From: Actinomycetota bacterium
GTDB taxonomy: Bacteria; Actinomycetota; Thermoleophilia; Gaiellales; Gaiellaceae
NCBI GenBank assembly: GCA_005884005.1
Contig: VAWI01000011.1
Coordinates: forward strand, 42,030-106,029
Direction: 5' to 3'
DNA length: 64,000 nucleotides
In this document: positions 7,549 to 19,224 of the stretch, in pieces
How positions within the stretch are numbered: the stretch's first letter is position 1
Layout of the letters: each line of letters starts with the position of its first letter
Notes under the pieces: generated by a model
Database searches by the model: none
Told to the model about the DNA's origin: nothing
Seen by the model: only the letters and a program-made list of their open reading frames with translations
Made by a program: the position numbers and the translations under genes

Positions 7549-8129
7549 CGTGACTCCGTCCGAGTGACGTCGAAATTCTGCCAGTAGCGGCTCGGCGTCG
7601 GGCCCATCTGACCCTGGTACTTCGAACCGAGGTCGCCGCTGCCGTAGGGCTTGTCGGCCGGCTCGGTCAGCTGCACGAAGGAAATCTGGCCGATCTTCAT
7701 CCCGTGGTAGATCGTGATCGGAAGGTTGGCGACGTTTGAGAGCTCCAGCGTGACGTGTCCGTCCCAGCCGGGGTCGATGAAACCGGCCGTCGAGTGGATC
7801 AACAGGCCGAGGCGGCCCAATGAACTTTTACCTTCCAATCTCGCGACCAAGTCATCGGGTAGCACGATCCGCTCGAGGGTCGAGCCGAGCACGAACTCGC
7901 CGGGGTGGAGGATGAACGGGCGCTCGTCGTCGATCTCGACGAGTTCGGTCAGATCCTCCTGCGGCTCCTTCACGTCGATGTAGGGATAGCGCGCGTTGTG
8001 GAAGACGCGGAAGAAGCGGTCGACCCGAACGTCGACGCTCGAGGGCTGCAGCAGCGATTCGTCGTATGGCTCGATGACGATGCGCTCTTCCTCGAGCAGC
8101 CGAGCGATCGTCCGGTCGGAGAGAACCAC
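7545..8129 (-). CDS. dcd: dCTP deaminase
   Basis: Trimeric pyrimidine-nucleotide enzyme (194 aa) converting dCTP to dUTP, or directly to dUMP in bifunctional forms. The family signature [20 protein letters not shown] lies near residues 100-120, followed by the catalytic glutamate region VTLELSN near residue 129. The start used is GTG 8129 ([14 protein letters not shown]). A near-identical copy of this 5' end, with ATG, occurs 167 bp upstream at 8264-8307 but leads into a scrambled frame, so 8129 is the functional start. The annotated 5' end therefore sits at the edge of an insertion/duplication. Confidence 0.93.
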   Translation of the reverse strand: MVLSDRTIARLLEEERIVIEPYDESLLQPSSVDVRVDRFFRVFHNARYPYIDVKEPQEDLTELVEIDDERPFILHPGEFVLGSTLERIVLPDDLVARLEGKSSLGRLGLLIHSTAGFIDPGWDGHVTLELSNVANLPITIYHGMKIGQISFVQLTEPADKPYGSGDLGSKYQGQMGPTPSRYWQNFDVTRTESR

Positions 8130-8307
8130 GACCCGATTCTTTCAGGGACAGACTCTCGTGGGTGGCCGCAGCGCGATGCTTTGGGCGCGCTTTCGACACC
8201 CTTTCGTGACGTTTTGCCCTTGACAAAACCAGGTGTCGGACACCTGGTTTTTGGGAGAGGTACCAGCCGAGCGATCGTCCGGTCGGAGAGAACCATGGCG
8301 CGATTCT
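8097..8307. repeat. duplicated dcd 5' end flanking a palindrome-rich insert
   Basis: 8097-8128 and 8264-8295 are identical over 32 bp (first 11 codons of dcd on the minus strand). Similarity continues as CGATTCT, and then TTTCA(G/C)GGACAG (8140-8151 and 8319-8330). Between the copies is a perfect 13-bp palindrome AAAACCAGGTGTC/GACACCTGGTTTT (8225-8251) with a single-base centre. Confidence 0.75.
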
Positions 8308-8324
8308 GCGATTGCGCGTTTCAC

Positions 8325-8350
8325 GGACAGGCACCTATCGGTGCCTGTCC
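8325..8350 (-). repeat. GGGACAG-family palindrome, copy A
   Basis: Perfect 11-bp stem GGACAGGCACC/GGTGCCTGTCC with a TATC loop, flanked by TTTCAC and CTACAGC. It lies between the MMPL stop at 8367 and the dcd duplication. Related copies are at 29065-29094 and 41621-41648, with a half copy at 8140-8151. Confidence 0.65.
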
Positions 8351-8366
8351 CTACAGCCGGTTGCGG

Positions 8367-10529
8367 CTAGCGGCCGCCGGCCGCCGCCCCCGCTGGGCGG
8401 AGCGGCGCAGCCGGGACGCGCAGCACCCGCGCGACGGGGTGCGGCAGCCACCAGTTCCAACGCCCGAACAGACGGACGAGCGAGGGCACGAGCAGCGTCC
8501 TGATCACCGTCGCGTCGAAGATGACCCCGGCGGCGAGCCCGATCCCGAACTGCTTGATGTCGACGCCCGGGCTGCTCGAGAGCACGAAGAACGCGAACAT
8601 CAACACCAGCGCCGCGCTGGTCACGAGCTTGCCCGTGCGTGCAAGGCCGAGCTCGACCGCCGTCGCGGTATCCCCCGCCTCGTCGTACTCCTCGCGCATC
8701 CGCGTGAGCATGAAGACCTCGTAGTCCATCGAGAGCCCGTAGAGGAAGGCGAAGATCATCAACGGTATCCAGGAGATGATCGCGCCGGTCGCCGGCACGC
8801 CCCAGATCGCGTCCGAGCCGTGGCCCCACTGGAAGATGAAGACGATGATCCCGTAGGCCGCGCCCAGCGAGACGAGGTTGAGCACGACTGCCTTCAGCGG
8901 CAGCAGGATCGAGCGGAAGGCGCGCATCAGTAGCACGAAGGTGAGCAGGATCACGAACGCAAGAACGTACGGGAACTTGCCGTAGACGGCGTGGACGAAG
9001 TCGCGGTCCTCCGGGGAGATGCCGCCGAGCGTGGCCGTCGCCGTGAGGGACGGCAGAACGTCGTGCTGCAGCCTGGAGATCGTCGTCGAGGACGAGCTCG
9101 AGGCCGAGTCTGTGGTCGGGAAAGCCTCGACAAGAGCGTCGCCGTCGCGGCGCCATTGCGGAGGCGCGACGGCTGCCGCGATTCCCGGAGTGCGCCTGAG
9201 GGCGCTGACGACCTCGCGCGTTGCGCCCGGCCCACCGTGCTCGATCAGCACCACGTACGGCTTCATCACCCCCGGGGAGATGTCGGCTCGTGCGAGCGCT
9301 GCGCGCCCATTGATCGCGTCGCCCTTGCCCGGGAAGTCCTTGAGCTGAGCCTCGGCGGGATTGATCTGCAGACCCGGCACAAGCAGGATCGCGACGATCG
9401 CGATTCCCGCCAAGGCGACCGGAATCGGCCGCTTGACGACGATCTGCGCCCAGCGGTGCCAGAACCCGTGCGTCGGATCCTGCCGCTCGACGATGCGCTT
9501 CGGCATCACCCGCAGCCGGTTGATCCGAGGTCCGAGCATCGCGAGGAGCGCCGGCAGCAGCGTGATCGAGGTCAACACCGAAACGGCCGGGATCAGCATG
9601 CCGCCGATTCCGATCGACCTGATCACGGGAATGGGCAGGATCACCATCGAGAGCAGGCCGATCGCGACCGTGGAGCCCGAGACGATCACCGAGCGCCCGG
9701 CGTGTCGCATCGTTTCGATCAGCGCCGTCTCGGTGTCCTCCCCGTTCGCCAGCTCCTCGCGGAAGCGGAAGATCATCAGCAACGAGTAATCGATCGCGAC
9801 GCCCAGGCCGACCAACGCCACAAGGAACTGCACGATCAGCGAGACCGATGTGATGTAGGTCAGCAGGTAGATCAGCGTGAAGGTGTTCAGGATCGAGCTG
9901 ATGGCGATCCCGATCGGTATCAGCACGGCGGGCACGGTCCCGAAGACGAAGAGGAGAATCACGAGCGCGCCGAGCCCGCCGACCACGGCCTCGAGAAACA
10001 CGCTCGGGCCATTGTTGTTGCCGCCGCTCGATGCCTCCTGCAGCGCGTCGCGGCCGGTCAGGTACGACTGAACACCGGCCGGCGTCGCTCGCTTCAGTGC
10101 GGCCCGTGCCTCCTTGATCTTGACCTTCCCGTTGAAGCCCTGGTTGCCGGGTGGATAGAGCTCGGCGAAGGTCGTGTGCCGGTCGCGCGAGACGTAGGCG
10201 TCGGCGTCGCTGCCGGTCGAGAAGTACGAGCTGACGCGCGAGCCGGGGTTCTGCTTAGCCGCAGCCGCGATCGCCGGCCTGATCGCCGTGACCTTGGTGA
10301 TGTCTCCGTTGCTGTGAAAGACCGCCACGAGCGGCGCGTTCTCGCCGGTCCCGAACGTCTTCAGCGCTCGCTGGTTCGCCTCGTAGGCCGAGTAGCCGGG
10401 GATCGAGAACTGCTCGAGCCAGCGCTTCGAAACGGCGTTCGCGGAGTAGGCGCCGATGAGTGTCAGCGCGAGCCAGAGGAACACGATCGCGCGGCGGCGT
10501 CTGAGAACGAGACGGGCGAGAGCGGTCAT
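8367..10529 (-). CDS. MMPL/RND-family membrane transporter
   Basis: Second MMPL exporter (720 aa). The start is placed at ATG 10529 (MTALARLVLRRRRA), which begins directly with a positively charged stretch and the first helix. The frame stays open upstream, but that part overlaps the divergent gabT gene and looks non-coding. Two helix bundles carry AIDYSLLMIFRFREE near residue 250 and LSMDYEVFMLTRMREE near residue 610, the paired RND signatures. The substrate is unknown. Only 112 bp separate its start from gabT, so the promoters probably face each other there. Confidence 0.9.
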   Translation of the reverse strand: MTALARLVLRRRRAIVFLWLALTLIGAYSANAVSKRWLEQFSIPGYSAYEANQRALKTFGTGENAPLVAVFHSNGDITKVTAIRPAIAAAAKQNPGSRVSSYFSTGSDADAYVSRDRHTTFAELYPPGNQGFNGKVKIKEARAALKRATPAGVQSYLTGRDALQEASSGGNNNGPSVFLEAVVGGLGALVILLFVFGTVPAVLIPIGIAISSILNTFTLIYLLTYITSVSLIVQFLVALVGLGVAIDYSLLMIFRFREELANGEDTETALIETMRHAGRSVIVSGSTVAIGLLSMVILPIPVIRSIGIGGMLIPAVSVLTSITLLPALLAMLGPRINRLRVMPKRIVERQDPTHGFWHRWAQIVVKRPIPVALAGIAIVAILLVPGLQINPAEAQLKDFPGKGDAINGRAALARADISPGVMKPYVVLIEHGGPGATREVVSALRRTPGIAAAVAPPQWRRDGDALVEAFPTTDSASSSSSTTISRLQHDVLPSLTATATLGGISPEDRDFVHAVYGKFPYVLAFVILLTFVLLMRAFRSILLPLKAVVLNLVSLGAAYGIIVFIFQWGHGSDAIWGVPATGAIISWIPLMIFAFLYGLSMDYEVFMLTRMREEYDEAGDTATAVELGLARTGKLVTSAALVLMFAFFVLSSSPGVDIKQFGIGLAAGVIFDATVIRTLLVPSLVRLFGRWNWWLPHPVARVLRVPAAPLRPAGAAAGGR

Positions 10530-10641
10530 AAGCCGCGCACCATACGGATTCGAAACAACCCTGCGCAAGCGGGACAATTCTGGCTGCATGAGTCCTATGC
10601 ACCTATGCATTCCGCCCGGGCGCTCGTGTATCGTCGGAGCC

Positions 10642-11967
10642 ATGGCAATGACTCGAACGATCGAGCTGAAGACGGCCGTTCCGGGGCCGAAGTCGCGCGA
10701 GATCCTGGCCCGCAAGGACCAAGTCGTCGCCGAACCGCTGTCGGTTTTTCTTCCGGTTGTGATCGAGGAAGGCCGCGGCGCCACGCTCACCGATGTCGAC
10801 GGCAACACCTTCATCGACTTCACCGGCGGCGTCGGCTGTCTGAACGTCGGCCACTCGCACCCTCGCGTCGTCGAGGCGGCGCAGGAGCAGCTGGCGAAGT
10901 TCTCGCATACCGACTTCACGATCGTCCCCTACGAGGTCTACGTCACGCTCGCCGAACGCCTGATCGCGGCTTCTCCGTTCCGCTCGCCAGCGAAGGCAGC
11001 ATTCTTCAACGCCGGCACGGAAGCGGTCGAGAACGCGATCAAGTTCGCGCGCGCCTACACGGGCCGCCCCGCGGTGATCGCGTTCGAGGGCGGCTTCCAC
11101 GGCCGCACCCTGCTCTCGCTCTCGCTGACGTCGAAGACGCATCCGTACAAGGCGGGGCTGGGACCGTTCGCGCCCGAGGTCTACCGGGTGCCGTTCCCGA
11201 ACGAGTACCGCGGCCCGAGCGCGGAGGACGCGCTGGCCGCGCTGGAGCGGGCGCTGGTGACGCAGATCGCCGCCGAGACGGTCGCTGCGATCGTGATCGA
11301 GCCGGTCCAGGGCGAGGGCGGCTTCGTCGTCGCGCCGAAGATGTTCCTCGAAGGTGTCCGCCGGCTCTGCGACGAGCACGGGATCGTCATGGTCGTCGAC
11401 GAGGTACAGACCGGATTCGGACGCACCGGCAAGCTCTTTGCGATCGAGCACTACGGGATCGAGCCTGATCTGATCACGGTCGCGAAGTCGATCGCCGCAG
11501 GGCTGCCGCTCTCCGGCGTGATCGGCAAGGCAGAAATCATGGACGCCCCCGCCGACTCGGCGGTTGGCGGCACCTACGTCGGCAATCCGGTCGCGCAGGC
11601 GGCGGCGCTCGCCGTACTCGACGTGATCGAGGACGAGGGCGTCTGCGACCGCGCGGCTCAGCTCGGCGAGACGATCCGCGCACGCATGGAGTCCTGGCGG
11701 GAGCGCTGGCCGCCGATCGGCGACGTCCGAGGCCTCGGCGCGATGCTGGCGATCGAGCTGGTCAGAGATTCGGCCGGCAAGGAGCCGGACGCCGACACGG
11801 CAACCGCTGTCGTAGAAGCCGCCGCCGAGCGTGGCCTCTTGCTGCTCAAGTCCGGCATCTACTCGAATTGCATCCGGGTGCTCACACCACTGGTCCTCAC
11901 GGACGCCGAGCTCGACGAAGCCTTGGCGGTCTGGGAGGAAGCTCTGGAAGCGACGCTCAACCGGTAG
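10642..11967 (+). CDS. gabT: 4-aminobutyrate aminotransferase
   Basis: Class III PLP aminotransferase (441 aa) transferring the amino group of GABA to 2-oxoglutarate. The N-terminal phrase TAVPGPKSREIL is typical of actinobacterial GabT. NAGTEAVENAIKFAR near residue 125, GFHGRTLLSL, the PLP contact VVDEVQTGFGRTGK near residue 253 and the Schiff-base lysine in TVAKSIAAGLPLSG near residue 284 are all present. ATG 10642 has GGAGC just upstream; the longer frame to 10456 would run back into the MMPL gene. It supplies nitrogen from GABA, in keeping with other nitrogen genes in the window. Confidence 0.92.
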   Translation: MAMTRTIELKTAVPGPKSREILARKDQVVAEPLSVFLPVVIEEGRGATLTDVDGNTFIDFTGGVGCLNVGHSHPRVVEAAQEQLAKFSHTDFTIVPYEVYVTLAERLIAASPFRSPAKAAFFNAGTEAVENAIKFARAYTGRPAVIAFEGGFHGRTLLSLSLTSKTHPYKAGLGPFAPEVYRVPFPNEYRGPSAEDALAALERALVTQIAAETVAAIVIEPVQGEGGFVVAPKMFLEGVRRLCDEHGIVMVVDEVQTGFGRTGKLFAIEHYGIEPDLITVAKSIAAGLPLSGVIGKAEIMDAPADSAVGGTYVGNPVAQAAALAVLDVIEDEGVCDRAAQLGETIRARMESWRERWPPIGDVRGLGAMLAIELVRDSAGKEPDADTATAVVEAAAERGLLLLKSGIYSNCIRVLTPLVLTDAELDEALAVWEEALEATLNR

Positions 11968-11999
11968 GAGAGAAGACGCACACGGCTACGCTGAGGCTC

Positions 12000-13427
12000 G
12001 TGGTCGGGGAACTGATCGCGGGCCGTTATGAGCTCGAGGAGCTCGTCGGCTCGGGCGGCATGTCGAGCGTCTACCGCGCGCACGACCGCCTGCTCGAACG
12101 GACGGTCGCGCTGAAGATCCTGCACGAGCAGTTCACGCGGGACGACGACTACGTCGAGCGCTTCCGCCGCGAGGCGCGCGCCGTCGCGCAACTGACTCAC
12201 CCGAACATCGTCACGGTGATCGACCGGGGCGAGCAGGATGGGCGCCAGTTCATCGTCTTCGAATACGTGGACGGGATGAACCTGAAGGAGCTGATGGCGC
12301 AGGAAGGGGCGCTGAGCCCTCGTGAGGCGATCGAGCTGGGGTTGCAGATCGCGCGCGGGCTCGCGTTCGCGCACGACCAGGGGCTCGTCCACCGCGACGT
12401 CAAGCCGCAGAACGTCCTGCTCGACGGGGACGGGCGCGCCAAGGTCACGGACTTCGGAATCGCCCACGCCGTCGACGTCGACGGGATGACGATCACCGGC
12501 ACGATCATGGGCACGAGCAACTACATCGCGCCGGAGCAGGCCCGCGGTCAACCGGTCGACGAGCAGACCGACGTCTACTCGCTCGGCTGCGTTCTTTACG
12601 AGCTGCTCGCCGGCGAGGTCCCCTTCGACGGCGACAACTTCGTCGCGGTCGCTATGCGCCACGTGAACGAGCCGGTCCCAAGCGTCCGCGAGGTTCGGCC
12701 CGATGTACCCCTTCGCCTCGACTGGGCGATTCAGCAGGCGATGGCGAAGGACCACGGCGAACGGTTCGATTCCATGGCCGACTTCGCCGCCGAGCTCGAG
12801 GCCTGCCACGCGGAGCTCGACGGCGACGAGGGGGCGACGATGGTCGTGCCCCGGGCCGCGCGCCGGCCGCGACCTAGAAGCGCGCGGCGCCGCCGGCTGG
12901 GCGTTCTTCCCGCCGTCCTACTCGGGGTCGCCTTGGCTGCGCTTGCCGGCGGTTTGCTTGGGGCCTTTGCACTGCGCGACGGCGGCGGGTCGAAGACGTC
13001 CGGTTCGGCGGGGTCAGGCGCAATCCGTCTGAGTGGTTTGACCGCGTACGACCCGGAAGGGAGCCCGCCCGGGGAGGAACACAACAGCGAGGCCAAAAAT
13101 GCGGCGGACGGCAACCAGACGACGTACTGGCAAACCGAGCACTACAACGGGGCGCAGCTGAACAAGAGCGGCGTCGGCGTGATCCTCGACGCCCACCGTT
13201 CGGTGTCCCCCAAGACGATCACCGTCACGACCGATACACCAGGTTTCACCGCTGAGATCCAGGCCGGCGACACGCCTTCTTCGTTTCATTCCGTGTCGGG
13301 TCCGAAGAGTGTCGATCGCATTACGACGTTCGACCTGAACGGGGGAAGCGGGCGCTACTTCGTCGTCTGGATCACCGACCTCGGCGGGTACTCATCCGCG
13401 CACGTGAACGAAGTGAAAGCCCGCTAA
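12000..13427 (+). CDS. Ser/Thr protein kinase with extracellular discoidin-like domain
   Basis: Transmembrane Hanks-type kinase (475 aa). The kinase domain spans roughly residues 10-270, with GSGGMSSVYRA, catalytic HRDVKPQNVL, DFG and an APEQARG-like activation segment. A single helix follows (LGVLPAVLLGVALAALAGG, about residues 305-325). The outer C-terminal 140 residues contain NAADGNQTTYWQTEHY and KSGVGVILD, resembling the galactose-binding-like domain of actinobacterial MviN/MurJ tails. GTG 12000 is chosen because TACGCT lies 7 nt upstream and the kinase domain begins at once. It ends with a 4-nt convergent overlap with ddl. Confidence 0.88.
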   Translation: MVGELIAGRYELEELVGSGGMSSVYRAHDRLLERTVALKILHEQFTRDDDYVERFRREARAVAQLTHPNIVTVIDRGEQDGRQFIVFEYVDGMNLKELMAQEGALSPREAIELGLQIARGLAFAHDQGLVHRDVKPQNVLLDGDGRAKVTDFGIAHAVDVDGMTITGTIMGTSNYIAPEQARGQPVDEQTDVYSLGCVLYELLAGEVPFDGDNFVAVAMRHVNEPVPSVREVRPDVPLRLDWAIQQAMAKDHGERFDSMADFAAELEACHAELDGDEGATMVVPRAARRPRPRSARRRRLGVLPAVLLGVALAALAGGLLGAFALRDGGGSKTSGSAGSGAIRLSGLTAYDPEGSPPGEEHNSEAKNAADGNQTTYWQTEHYNGAQLNKSGVGVILDAHRSVSPKTITVTTDTPGFTAEIQAGDTPSSFHSVSGPKSVDRITTFDLNGGSGRYFVVWITDLGGYSSAHVNEVKAR

Positions 13428-14484
13428 AACTCGAGCCGCGAGCGCCGTTCGTGGCGCTCGAGCGCGAGCTCGACCAGCCGGTCGAGCAGCTCCGGATATG
13501 GAATCCCGGACGCCTCGAACAGCTTGGCGTAGACGCTCGTCGCGGTGAACCCGGGGATCGTGTTCAGCTCGTTGACGAGCACCTCGCCGTCTTCGCGGAC
13601 GAAGAAGTCCACGCGCGCCATGCCCTCGCACTCGGCGGCGACGAAGCTCTCGACCGCGAGGCGCTGGACGCGCTCGATCTGCGGCTGCGGGAGGCGCGGC
13701 GGCACGATCAGGTCCATGCCGCCCTCGTCGTACTTGGCCGAGTAGTCGTACCAGTCGGGCGCATCGAACCCGTGCGAGACGATCTCGCCCGGAAGAGACG
13801 CGATCGGGCTGCGGTTCGAGCCGAGGACGCCGCACTCGACCTCGATGCCCGCGACGAACTCTTCCACGAGCACCTTCTCGTCGTGGCGAAACGCGAGCTC
13901 GACCGCCGCCCCGAGCTCTTCCTCCGAGCGCACCTTCGAGATTCCGACCGACGAGCCGAGCCGGGCGGGTTTGACGAAGACCGGATAGCCGAACGGGTTC
14001 CGGAGCTCGTCGCCCTCGCGCAGGACGATGTTCCCCGTCACCGGGATCTGTGAGTCGCGCATCACCGCCTTGAACTTGTCCTTGTCCATCGCGAGCGCCG
14101 AGCCGAGCACGCCGGCGCCGACGTAGGGCACGTCCGCCAGCTCGAGCAGACCCTGGACGGTTCCGTCCTCGCCGAAGGGCCCGTGGAGGACGGGGATCAC
14201 GACATCGACGTCGGCCAGGGTCGCGGGGACGCTTTCGGTCGGAACCGGGAGCGTCTCTACTGCCGTGCGGCCTTCGCCCGTGTCCAACTCGCCTGCGGCC
14301 CCCGGGTCGAGCGCCCGCGACCCGCCGGACTCGAGCTGCCACTTTCCCTCGCGGTCGATCTCGACTGTCACGGCCTCGTAACGCTCCGGGTCGAGCGACT
14401 CCAGCACCGAACGCGCCGATGCCACCGAGATCTCGTGCTCGCTCGAGCGGCCGCCGCTGAGGACCGCGACTCGCACGCGCTGGC

Positions 14485-14488
<4 letters not shown>
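13424..14488 (-). CDS. ddl: D-alanine--D-alanine ligase
   Basis: ATP-grasp ligase (354 aa) making the D-Ala-D-Ala dipeptide for peptidoglycan. Visible family features are the N-terminal GGRSSEHEIS, VIPVLHGPFGEDGTVQG near residue 97, KPARLGSSVGISK near residue 171 in the ATP-grasp region, and the Mg-binding VNELNTIPGFT near residue 305. Ddl usually carries DxNxxPG; here it reads ELNTIPG, which is normal. It is the last gene of the division/cell-wall operon and overlaps pknB by 4 nt. Confidence 0.94.
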
Positions 14489-16422
<1,934 letters not shown>

Positions 16423-16426
16423 AGCC

Positions 16427-17917
16427 TCACTTCTTCGACCTCGAGCTCAGGCCCGCCTGCATCAGCAGCTTGGCGATTGGCGCCGCGGTCGTGCCGCCGA
16501 ACCCGGTTTGGTTCTCGAGCGTGACCGCGACCGCGACCTGTGGGTGGTCGGCCGGAGCGAAGCAGATGAACCAGGTCGTGTTGATCCCCGAGCTGCCTGT
16601 CTCCGCCGTTCCGGTCTTGCCTGCGACCGAGATTCCCGGGATGGCGGCCGCGCCGCCGGTTCCGTCGTTGACCGCGGCGACCATCATCGAGGTGATCTCG
16701 CCCGCAGTCTGGGGCGACATCACGCGCCTTAGCTTCTGGGGCTGGATACGGACGACCGTGTGGCCCCCGGCGTCCACGACGCGGTTCAGCACCTGCGGGT
16801 CCATCGCGACGCCGCCGTTGGCGATCGTCGAGGCGACCATCGCCATCTGCAGCGGCGTCACAGCGAGCCGTTCCTGCCCGAACGCAAGCCGGCCGGGGTC
16901 GACCTGGGTCGCCGGATGCGACGGGAAGAAGAGCCTGCCGCCGTTGTACAGGCCGCTCGGAACCTTCTCGTTGGCGGGCGTCTCGAGCGGCGGGTCCTTG
17001 TAGAAGCCGAACTTCTTCATGTACTCGAGGATCGTTCCGGCACCGAGCGCCTTGCCGACGTTGCAGAAGACCGAGTTGATCGAGTGCTGGAGACCCAACG
17101 CGAGCGTGGGGTGGCCGAAGGACTCGACCGGCCCGTCGGGGCTGGCGGCGTTCGATACCTGCTTGCCGTATTCGATGCAGTAGCCGGGGTCGTAGAAGGT
17201 CGATTCGGGGGTGAACTTGTGCGAATCCAGAGCCGCCGTCGCGGTGACGACCTTGAACGTCGACCCCGGCGTGAAGAGGCCGTCGGTCGCGCGGTTCAGC
17301 AGCGGCGCCGCAGGGTGGCAGGGCGCTCCGGGCGCCTTGATCAGGTTGAAATGGTTCTCGACGAGGTTCGGGTCGTAGGTCGGTTGCGAGGCAAGCGCGT
17401 AGACCTTGCCGGTCTTCGGGTTCATCACGACCGCGGCGCCGCACTTCCCCGCGAGCTGCTGGTTAGCAAGCCGCTGGATGCTCGGGCGGACGCTCAGGAT
17501 CAGGTCGTTCCCGGTGATCGTGACGCCCTTGATCCGGTCGATCGTCTTGTTGAAGATCGTGCTCAGATTCGCGTTCGAGGAGGTCAGATACGCATTCTCG
17601 GACTGCTCGACGCCGGCCCGCGACCGGCCCTGGGTCGAATAGCCGACTAGGTCCGCAAACAGGCGCCCGGTCGGATAGCGGCGGAAGTAGAGCGTCTGCC
17701 CGCCGACCTTCCGCCGAACGTTCGTCGCCAGGATCGTCCCGTCGGCGGCGCGGATCAGCCCGCGCTTGATCCGGAACTGCGCCACCCGCTGGATTGCGTT
17801 GTCCTGTTTTTCCGCAAGGCCCGCAGAGGCCCACGTCTGCCAATACGTCGTGGCCACGATCAACGCCGCGAGCAAGATCAGCGAGGCGACGGCGAGCTTC
17901 GTGATCTGGCGGTTCAC
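16427..17917 (-). CDS. pbpA: penicillin-binding protein (PbpA/PBP2 class B transpeptidase)
   Basis: Class B PBP (496 aa) with an N-terminal membrane helix (LAVASLILLAALIVATTYW) and a short dimerisation domain. The transpeptidase domain carries the active-site serine in PGSTFKVV near residue 217, HSINSVF (SxN) near residue 275 and KTGTAETG near residue 431. It crosslinks peptidoglycan together with its SEDS partner, encoded immediately upstream (ftsW/rodA, 4-nt overlap). Length and position match actinobacterial PbpA in the pknB operon. Confidence 0.94.
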   Translation of the reverse strand: MNRQITKLAVASLILLAALIVATTYWQTWASAGLAEKQDNAIQRVAQFRIKRGLIRAADGTILATNVRRKVGGQTLYFRRYPTGRLFADLVGYSTQGRSRAGVEQSENAYLTSSNANLSTIFNKTIDRIKGVTITGNDLILSVRPSIQRLANQQLAGKCGAAVVMNPKTGKVYALASQPTYDPNLVENHFNLIKAPGAPCHPAAPLLNRATDGLFTPGSTFKVVTATAALDSHKFTPESTFYDPGYCIEYGKQVSNAASPDGPVESFGHPTLALGLQHSINSVFCNVGKALGAGTILEYMKKFGFYKDPPLETPANEKVPSGLYNGGRLFFPSHPATQVDPGRLAFGQERLAVTPLQMAMVASTIANGGVAMDPQVLNRVVDAGGHTVVRIQPQKLRRVMSPQTAGEITSMMVAAVNDGTGGAAAIPGISVAGKTGTAETGSSGINTTWFICFAPADHPQVAVAVTLENQTGFGGTTAAPIAKLLMQAGLSSRSKK

Positions 17918-19221
17918 GCTTCCCTCGGCGCGTTGGCGCGGTTGGAGATCAGCAGCAGGCCGGCGAGCAGGACAAAGTTCGCGACCACGCTCGAGCCGCC
18001 GTAGGAGACGAAGGGGAACGTGATTCCCGTCAGCGGGATGATCCGGAGGATTCCGCCGACGATGATGAAGGTCTGCAGCGCGAAGCCGAAGGTCAGGCCG
18101 GCGCCGGCGAGCTTCGAGAAGCCGTCATCGGCGAGCAGCGCGATTCGCATTCCTCGCAAGACGAACACCATGAAGAGGAGGATCAAGGCCGAGATCCCGA
18201 TCAGGCCGAGCCCCTGCGCGAGCGCGGAGTAGATGAAGTCCGTGTTCAGGGACGGGATCAGCGGGTGGCCCTGGGTGGTCTCGATCGTCTCTTTGCCGAG
18301 GCCGGTGCCGCCGAAGCCGCCGCTGGCGATCGAATAGAGCGACTTTACGAGTTGGTAGCTGCCGCAGTCCTGGCGCAGCGCCATGTGACCCGTGAGGGCG
18401 CAGTAGACCTTTTGGTCGGTCCAGGGGTGCAGCCAGATGGTGACGCGCTCGTGGACGTGGGCGACCTGCGTGTAGACGAAGTACGAGCCGGCGAGGAAGA
18501 GCGCGAGGCCGATGCCGGTGAACAGCAGCCGGCCAGTCGCCACGTAGAGCATCGCCAGGAAGATTCCGAAGTAGAGGAGCGCAGAGCCGAGATCGTTCGT
18601 CTCCACGAGGACGAGCATCGCGCCGCCCCAGATCAAGAGCAGCGGGCCGAAGTCCTTCAACCGCCCCTGCGCGAGCACCTCCCGCTTCTCGCGCAGGTAG
18701 CCGGCGAGGAAGACGATGAGGCAGAGCTTCGCGATCTCGCCCGGCTGGAACTGGAGCGATCCGAAGTGGATCCAGAGCCGGGCGCCGTTGACCGTGGTGC
18801 CGATCCCGGGCAGGGCTGGAAGGATGAGCAACCCGATCGCGGTCAGGCCGAAGATGTACTTGTAGCTCTCCAGCCGACGGTAGTCGCGGCGCAGCGCCCA
18901 GAGCGTGCCCGCAAAAACGGCGACCGCGATGATGATCCAAACTGCCTGCCGGAACGCGTCTCCTGGCCGGATGCGGTAGATCTCGGTCAGCCCGATCGCG
19001 GTCAGCAGGGCCGCCATCGGCAGCAGGTATGGGTCGGCGTAAGGCACGGCGTAGCGAGCGACAAGGTGCGCGACCAGGTAGAGCGCGAAGAAGAACGCCG
19101 CGTAGGAGAGCGAGGCGGTCGAGACGACAGACTGGCGGGCGATGTAGACGCTGGCAAAGCCGAGCGCGGTCAGGGCCCCGACGACGACGAGGTTCAGCAG
19201 CTCTCGGTTTCGAAGGCTCAC
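17914..19221 (-). CDS. rodA: FtsW/RodA/SpoVE (SEDS) family glycosyltransferase
   Basis: Polytopic SEDS protein (435 aa, about 11-12 helices) polymerising lipid II. Characteristic phrases are RPGDAFRQAVW near residue 85, FGSLQFQPGEIAKL near residue 150 with the conserved Gln-Pro-Glu region, the large extracellular loop with GGFGGTGLGKETIETTQ near residue 300, and a C-terminal GGSSVVANFVLLAGLLL. Position between pstP and pbpA matches the mycobacterial rodA gene. Confidence 0.93.
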   Translation of the reverse strand: MSLRNRELLNLVVVGALTALGFASVYIARQSVVSTASLSYAAFFFALYLVAHLVARYAVPYADPYLLPMAALLTAIGLTEIYRIRPGDAFRQAVWIIIAVAVFAGTLWALRRDYRRLESYKYIFGLTAIGLLILPALPGIGTTVNGARLWIHFGSLQFQPGEIAKLCLIVFLAGYLREKREVLAQGRLKDFGPLLLIWGGAMLVLVETNDLGSALLYFGIFLAMLYVATGRLLFTGIGLALFLAGSYFVYTQVAHVHERVTIWLHPWTDQKVYCALTGHMALRQDCGSYQLVKSLYSIASGGFGGTGLGKETIETTQGHPLIPSLNTDFIYSALAQGLGLIGISALILLFMVFVLRGMRIALLADDGFSKLAGAGLTFGFALQTFIIVGGILRIIPLTGITFPFVSYGGSSVVANFVLLAGLLLISNRANAPREA

Positions 19222-19224
19222 CGC

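Noticed and set aside
8264..8296. Upstream ATG copy of dcd as the true start
   Set aside because: The frame from 8296 diverges after 11 codons into non-dcd sequence; only GTG 8129 leads into the complete enzyme.
10530..10919. N-terminal extension of the second MMPL protein by 130 residues
   Set aside because: It is antisense to gabT, has a composition unlike a protein, and the normal MMPL N terminus begins at 10529.
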